The notes beneath the pieces were generated by a model. The model had not been told where the DNA came from. It did no database searches and saw only the letters and a program-made list of their open reading frames with translations. Shown here in pieces: positions 58,907 to 64,000 of a stretch of 64,000 nucleotides of DNA; within the stretch, counting starts at the first letter, position 1; each line of letters begins with the position of its first letter. The DNA is taken from assembly GCA_964016875.1 (NCBI GenBank), contig OZ024721.1, forward strand, positions 12,702,109 to 12,766,108. Reading direction: 5' to 3'. Source of the stretch: Fallopia convolvulus (Eukaryota > Streptophyta > Magnoliopsida > Caryophyllales > Polygonaceae). The position numbers were made by a program, and so were the translations under genes.

Positions 58907-59656
58907 CTAGTTGTCCCCGTCGTGCAGGGCACGACTATGACTCGATATTTTTTAGATATACGATAAAAAAGATATTTATAAATAAAATATAATATAAATT
59001 TAATGTAAGTAATTTATTGCCCGTAATATGTATAAAATTATTTTTTAAAATAAAATAAAATAATTATAGATTATTAAGTTTAAAATTGAGAATAAACATT
59101 ATTAATATAAAATAATCTACATTGCTCATTTTCCTTAACAACATTTGATAAATAGGTTTAATTTAAAAGAAGGAGATAAAATATGAAGAAAATAAAGCAA
59201 AAAAGATATATTTTGAAAATATGTAAGAGATGAGATTGAGCATATATATTTTATTGGCTTATAAGGAAAAAAAATCCAACCATTAAAATTTTTTAGTTAA
59301 GATATTATCTCCTACCAAAAATTAAGATATTATCTAAATTTGAGAAATAAAAATAAATTTTAATTAAGTGGAAAAAATTTGCCATGTGGAATATGAAGTG
59401 GAAAGAATAATTAATATATATAGTAGATATGCTAGAAACTTCCAAAATTACAATTTGAATTCTTTCTAAAATATTGAATGATATTATAAGATTTGTTTCC
59501 AAAACTACCAATTTATTTGTATAATTTCTATGAATTAATGAGGAGATGACACGTGCCAAAATCAGATGTGGCGGATTTTAGGAATGACATGTGACAAAAG
59601 ATGATGTGGCGCAATGTGGTGGCTCCAAACCTTATTGCTTTTATATGTATAGTAGA
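58907..59656 (-). mobile_element. Non-autonomous Helitron, 750 bp, minus strand
   Basis: Minus-strand 5' end A|TCTACTATACATATAAAAG at 59656. The 3' end is a perfect GTCGTGC-cct-GCACGAC hairpin (58919-58935) followed by GGGGACAACTAG|T at 58907. Flanks are A (58906) and T (59657), the AT target. Internal GCCACATCAT and CACGTGTCAT motifs lie near the 5' end. No coding capacity. An inner alternative 5' end (TCTACTATATATATTA near 59431) exists. Confidence 0.8.
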
Positions 59657-59692
59657 TTACATGAAAAATCGAAGAGCTGAAAATTTCCTTTC

Positions 59693-59847
59693 TGTTATAA
59701 TATTTATTATATTATTATATTTAGATGTACAATTGAAAATCCTAGTTTGTATTCTCTATATAAATGCCCCTATGGGTAACCTAATAAGATGGATCTGATC
59801 TCTCTCCTTTCCCCATATTTTCTCTCTATTCTCTCTAATTTATAACA
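59693..59847 (+). repeat. copia 5' LTR, 155 bp
   Basis: Begins TGTTATAA and ends TTATAACA, an exact 8-bp terminal inversion with TG...CA ends. Confidence 0.7.
59757..59764 (+). promoter_or_regulatory. TATA box of the copia LTR
   Basis: TATATAAA inside the LTR, followed after about 60-80 bp by a CT-rich leader (CTCTCTCCTTTCC), as in many plant copia LTR promoters. Confidence 0.55.
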
Positions 59848-60097
59848 CGTTATCAACACTAATTGCTTAAAATCTTAATAACCTTCTTCAACTCAAAATC
59901 TGTACGGCTCTCTGCTATTATTGTTTCGGTTTCGATATTTGATTCTTGCATGTTTCTCTTTTCTATCCTTCATAATGACATAGTGATTTGCTTTGTTTTT
60001 ATGTAGAATATTTCACATTAATTTCTTAGTACTTGTTTTTCGAGATGAATTCTACGTTCTTGATCCCAAAATATTTTGCTATAATAATCTCCCCTTG

Positions 60098-60138
60098 TGC
60101 GGTGAGCGTGGATCGAACGTACACGCGACCTTCAGATT
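60098..60138 (-). pseudogene. tRNA-Phe (GAA) 3'-half fragment
   Basis: On the minus strand ATCTGAAGGTCGCGTG, an extra 4 bases, then TTCGATCCACGCTCACCGCA matches the plant nuclear tRNA-Phe from the anticodon arm to the 3' end. The 5' half is absent and the T stem is interrupted, so it cannot be a working tRNA. The match is too long for a primer site and lies about 250 bp past the LTR. Confidence 0.6.
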
Positions 60139-60449
60139 TACACTCTTAGTAGAGAAGTATGTACATGATATGCATATATGAATTGTGTGATGAATAATTA
60201 CATACATGCTCATTCTTTTATCTACTTAAGAAATTTTATGAATTTGTTCGTGTTTATATATGTATAGCAATTGGTGTTTTCTTATAACCTCTATTGTGCA
60301 TGTAATTCATGTTCTAATTATTTATATTATACATCCGAATTATATTATATTAGTTTGTGTATTTATAATTATGGAATTATACACTTTGAAGTGAATGTAT
60401 TTATAAACAAATTTGTCCTCTGTGAGATAAATTATATAAACATATAAAG

Positions 60450-61700
60450 ATAATATTATCACCGAAGTGATAATTATAATATTTATTCCCTGAAGTGAAT
60501 GAAACATCAATATATAGTCACTGAAGTGATTATGTCCATTCCTTGAAGAGATTGGAACATCATTCTATTATCCATGAAGTGATAATTATTTCCTCTTGAA
60601 GAGTTGAATTTACAAATAATATTATCCCTGAAGTGATAATTATTTCCTCTGAAGAGTTGAATTTACAAATAATATTATCCCTGAAGTGATAATTATTTTC
60701 TCCTGAAGGGTTGAATTTACAAATAATATTATCCTGAAGTGATAATTATTTCCTCTTGAAGAGTTGAATTTACAAATAATATTATCCCTGAAGCGATAAT
60801 TATTTGCTCCTGAAGAGTTGAATTTATAGATAAAATTATCCATGAAGCAATAATTATTTCCTCTGAAGATTTGATTAAATGTACAAAACAAGATTGTCCC
60901 TAAAGTGATAATCCTCATTCCTTGAAGTGAATGAAACAATCTATTTTATCCTTGGAGTGATAATTCTTTTTCCCTAAAGTGAATGAAACAATTTTTATAT
61001 TTTTATACTTGGAGTGATAATTTCCATCCCCCGAAGTGGATAAAATAAATCAAATAATCCCCAGAAGTGGATGAATATAATAAAAGTTCCTACTCCTTGG
61101 AGTGAGTGGTGATACTAAAGTCGTCTCTTGAAGTAAATGACATGATTCATGTGCAAATTGAAAAAGAAAAATATCATCTCCAAAAGTAGACGATAAAGTT
61201 CATATGACAATATTATCTCTTGAAGTAGATAATAAAATGTCCACATGGATATCACATCCTGAAGTATATGACTAAAAGGTCTCATTGAAATCACATCCTG
61301 AATTATATGATTGAAAGATCTTATGAATAATCACATCCTAAGTATGTGATGGAAAGAAGTCTAGAAGACTTCGTATACAATCTCTTGTCTCCAGAAGTTG
61401 ACAATATTTTATGATACTTTATTTCTTTATTTATACTTTTCAATTTAATTATTTATGTTATTGCTTGTATACATTTTTATTTGTTCTTAAAGTTAAAACT
61501 TGTCATCTCCTGAAGCAGATGCTAGTATATGTCCAGTAGAGATAATTTGAAATCATCCCCGAAGAGATGAAATAATAAATCTCGTTACTCCCTGGAGTGA
61601 GTAATGATAGAAAATATCACTTCCTGAAGAAGATGATAAAATTTATGTGACAATGATCATCTCCTGAAGTAGATGCTTTTTATACATAAGAGTATTATCC
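60450..61700. repeat. GAAGTG-type repeats in the copia leader
   Basis: From 60570 to 60870 about six units of roughly 57 bp alternate CCTGAAGTGATAATTATTTC and CTCTGAAGAGTTGAATTTAC with AAATAATATTAT. Further on, looser units of the form CC-GAAGTGGATGA continue to about 61700. No open frame runs through them on the plus strand. Confidence 0.85.
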
Positions 61701-63549
61701 CTAGAAGTGGATTTAAATACAGAACTTATTACTTCTTGTAATGTTTTAAGAGATAACTTATTCATTGTCACATGAAATTGACAAATAAGATGTTTGAGAG
61801 AATTATGCAGCACTTCAAATTTCAGTAGATTTGTGCTAAGCTATAATGTCATATCATCAACTCCATTCGAGTTTGAAGAATCGAATTTTGACAAGTCGAG
61901 ATCGTTATAAACTCTTGGAGAGTTAAGAGATCTTATACCAAACCATGTACTCTAGAAGTAGTACAATGAATGTGGATCGTCACAATATTCAGAACTATAT
62001 CTAAATGACCACCTACCTAGCATGAACTAGAAGTTCAAGGTCATGTTTGACCAACCTCTTGCATGCCGGAAGCATGCCTCCTCTGGAAGAGGGTGTGAAA
62101 GAGGTTACGGTATATTACGCATGCGGCCGTTAGTCATGGTTATGACTTATAGCTAGGACGTCGTGGGTTAATTTGATGTCCAAAAGAACATCTAAGATAA
62201 GGGATATCCCATAAGTGATGTAATTGATCATTAGTCTTGCACCAGTTGTACAAACACCACACCTTATAGGCATAAGTGTGGAGATCGGTCTAGTATAATA
62301 AAAGTTCTGATTGCATCCATTTTGAGGCATCTAATTTTGATATGAAGATAACAGTTTATCTGATATGAGTTGATGAGCTCCCAAACTTATGTATGGATCA
62401 CCAACATTTTGAAGGGTGTCACACCACACAATATTTGAAAACCAGAAGTTTTCACAAGTCATGCGCAAATTTTGGTTTGAAGGTTATGATGACTCTAGAA
62501 GAGTATATCCCATTGAACAATGTAATCTCACTAACTGGAAGTTAATTAATGATAAGATATATATGTGACATGATTAACTTGGTCACTCAAGAGAAATAAT
62601 AATGCACATGATCGGTATAGGACCGAAAGATCTTGACACTTGAAGTCTCTTTCTAAGAGTGACCTTGAAAGGCTTGTGATCTTGGCAAGTTAGTAGCAAA
62701 GCCAGCATAATATGCAAGTAAATACAAAGTCTCATATGCTCCTTGACTATGTTCAAGTGATATAAGAGGACATATTACATCGCCATATGAACCATTGTGG
62801 ATTAATCATATAATGTTGAAAGATGTCTCAACCCATTGGTTCCATTGAAAAAGGAGGGGAATGAAAATAAATTAGTGTAGTGGTTGAGCATTGAGTAGCT
62901 CTCACACACATTCACAAAACGACCTAGTAGAGTCATCAATAATGCCGCACAATGAAAGTTGGGATTAGACGAAGCTTGTCTTTAGAAGAGATTAAATGCT
63001 TTATATGTCCTCCACCTCCCTGAATGATTGTTAAGTAATGCCGCATAATGAAAGTTGGGATTAGACGAAGGGTTTGGGTCGTTATCGTTTATAAAATACC
63101 TAGAGCTTATAAGCGGTGATCAATATATTGCTCGGTATTAAACGTATCACTTTGGCGAGGTGAAAAATCCCAACTTTAGGGGGAGAATAAAGTGAGACTA
63201 GAAATTAAGAAATTGTATGGGATGCAATGTATTTTAATGTTGGAGAAAGCTAAACCAGAAGTTTAGCGAATTTTATAGCTCATGTTATTTATCAATGTCA
63301 TGAAAGTGACTAAGTCACAAACACCAACTGAAAATGCGTCAGCTCATTTGGAGATTCCAGAAGTAACTCCAAACCAACACATAAGCATGCTTGAAGCATG
63401 AGAGACATTTTCAGATTTAAGGATACATTCCCCAGAAGAGGAAAGAGCCAATTACATCCTAAAAGGATGATACGTCGACTGGAAATAAACATGAAGATAG
63501 AACTCCTGAAGAGATTCTATCTAAATACTCTAAAAGCAAAGAAAATGGC

Positions 63550-63960
63550 ATGAGCGACAATTTGGAAATGTCGATTAATTATGTAAGTATCGGTATAAGG
63601 TATCGGGAAGATATCTTTGCTTATTCAGTTATCATAAAAGTCATTGGAGAAGATGAAAATAATCCCCAAACAATGGAGGAATGTCGACATCGAAATGGTT
63701 GGAAAAGCTGGAAAGCAGAATTGGATTCGTTAAACAAACTAGGTGTTTTGAGCCTGAAGTTCCAACACTAGAAAGTGCAAAACTAGTCTGTTATAACTAG
63801 TTGCACAAGGGTTCTCACAAAAACCTGGAGTGGATTACATGGAAACGTATTCACCAGTAGTGGATGCAATGATACTCAGGTTCCTTGTTGTTGTAGCCGT
63901 TGTTGAAACGTATGAAAATGCAACTTATGGATGTGGTAACAACATACCTATACGAGTCAT
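63550..63960 (+). pseudogene. copia reverse transcriptase N-terminal part, degenerate
   Basis: A frame at 63550-63771 (NLEMSINYVSIGIRY, then EECRHRNGWKSWKAELDSLN) is the usual lead-in to copia RT. A gap removes the following conserved segment. At about 63810 KPGVDYMETYSPVVDAMILR, the RT core start, is readable in another frame, then similarity continues to TYLYESLDADIYMKIPEG-like sequence at the window edge across frame shifts. Non-functional. Confidence 0.85.
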
Positions 63961-64000
63961 TAGACGCCGACATATACATGAAAATCCCAGAAGGATTGAA

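Larger units (their letters stand above)
59693..64000 (+). mobile_element. Degenerate Ty1/copia element, runs off the window
   Basis: A 155-bp LTR (59693-59847) is followed by a PBS-like stretch (CGTTATCAACAC), a long repeat-rich leader (60450-61700), decayed gag/integrase sequence, and RT at the right edge. The partner LTR is outside the window. Confidence 0.8.

Noticed and set aside
60640..60939. 99-codon minus-strand frame
   Set aside because: It is a read-through of the 57-bp GAAGTG repeat array.

Overview
The window looks like nuclear DNA of a dicot plant. It is AT-rich and almost all transposable-element sequence. It holds one intact protein-coding gene, a few decayed plant genes, and members of most plant element classes (Ty1/copia, Athila/Tat-like Ty3/gypsy, LINE, CACTA, hAT, Helitron, Mutator-like, MITEs). 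The species cannot be named from the sequence alone.

Host genes. The one clearly intact gene is a CRK43-type cytoplasmic receptor-like kinase (55055-58417, + strand, six exons, 411 codons, all kinase motifs present). Three decayed host genes can be recognised. They are a plastid ribosomal protein PSRP4/bS31c-like pseudogene (737-1933, -), an F-box/FBA gene cut in two by a copia element (9844-10860 and 16902-17053, +), and a heavy-metal-associated isoprenylated plant protein pseudogene (35068-36175, -). A possible small three-exon gene lies at 18030-20231 (-) and is not recognised.

Layout. 2-8 kb: LINE endonuclease fragment, head-to-tail Helitron-like units and an LTR element with PBS and gag remnant. 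8-17 kb: a retroposon with a 22-bp target duplication that carries a hAT MITE, then the F-box gene with a copia element (119-bp LTRs) that itself contains a 1.27-kb solo LTR. 17-21 kb: two MITEs, the unrecognised small gene and a LINE RT scrap. 21.3-23.5 kb: a Mutator-like foldback element with TTTGTTCAT minisatellites. 23.7-27.2 kb: a LINE lacking its RT core. 27.2-32.5 kb: Athila-type 3' regions, two more LTRs and a copia RNase H tail. 32.7-34.9 kb: a non-autonomous hAT with an exact 8-bp target duplication. 36.6-38.2 kb: another hAT relic. 38.8-51.5 kb: an Athila-like LTR element (TSD TAAGC on both sides) invaded by a CACTA element whose left end is missing. 51.5-54.6 kb: AT-rich sequence with no gene seen. 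54.6-59.7 kb: a foldback MITE, the kinase gene and a Helitron. 59.7 kb to the edge: a decayed copia element that runs out of the window.

No operon-like or multi-gene host system is present. The relations between features are mostly insertion order: several target-site duplications let the nesting be read directly. I did not find a convincing new biological system. The most unusual structures are the CACTA element with palindromic GCGACCATATGGTCGC subterminal repeats, the foldback element built of TTTGTTCAT repeats, the copia leader with GAAGTG repeats, and the short unrecognised gene.
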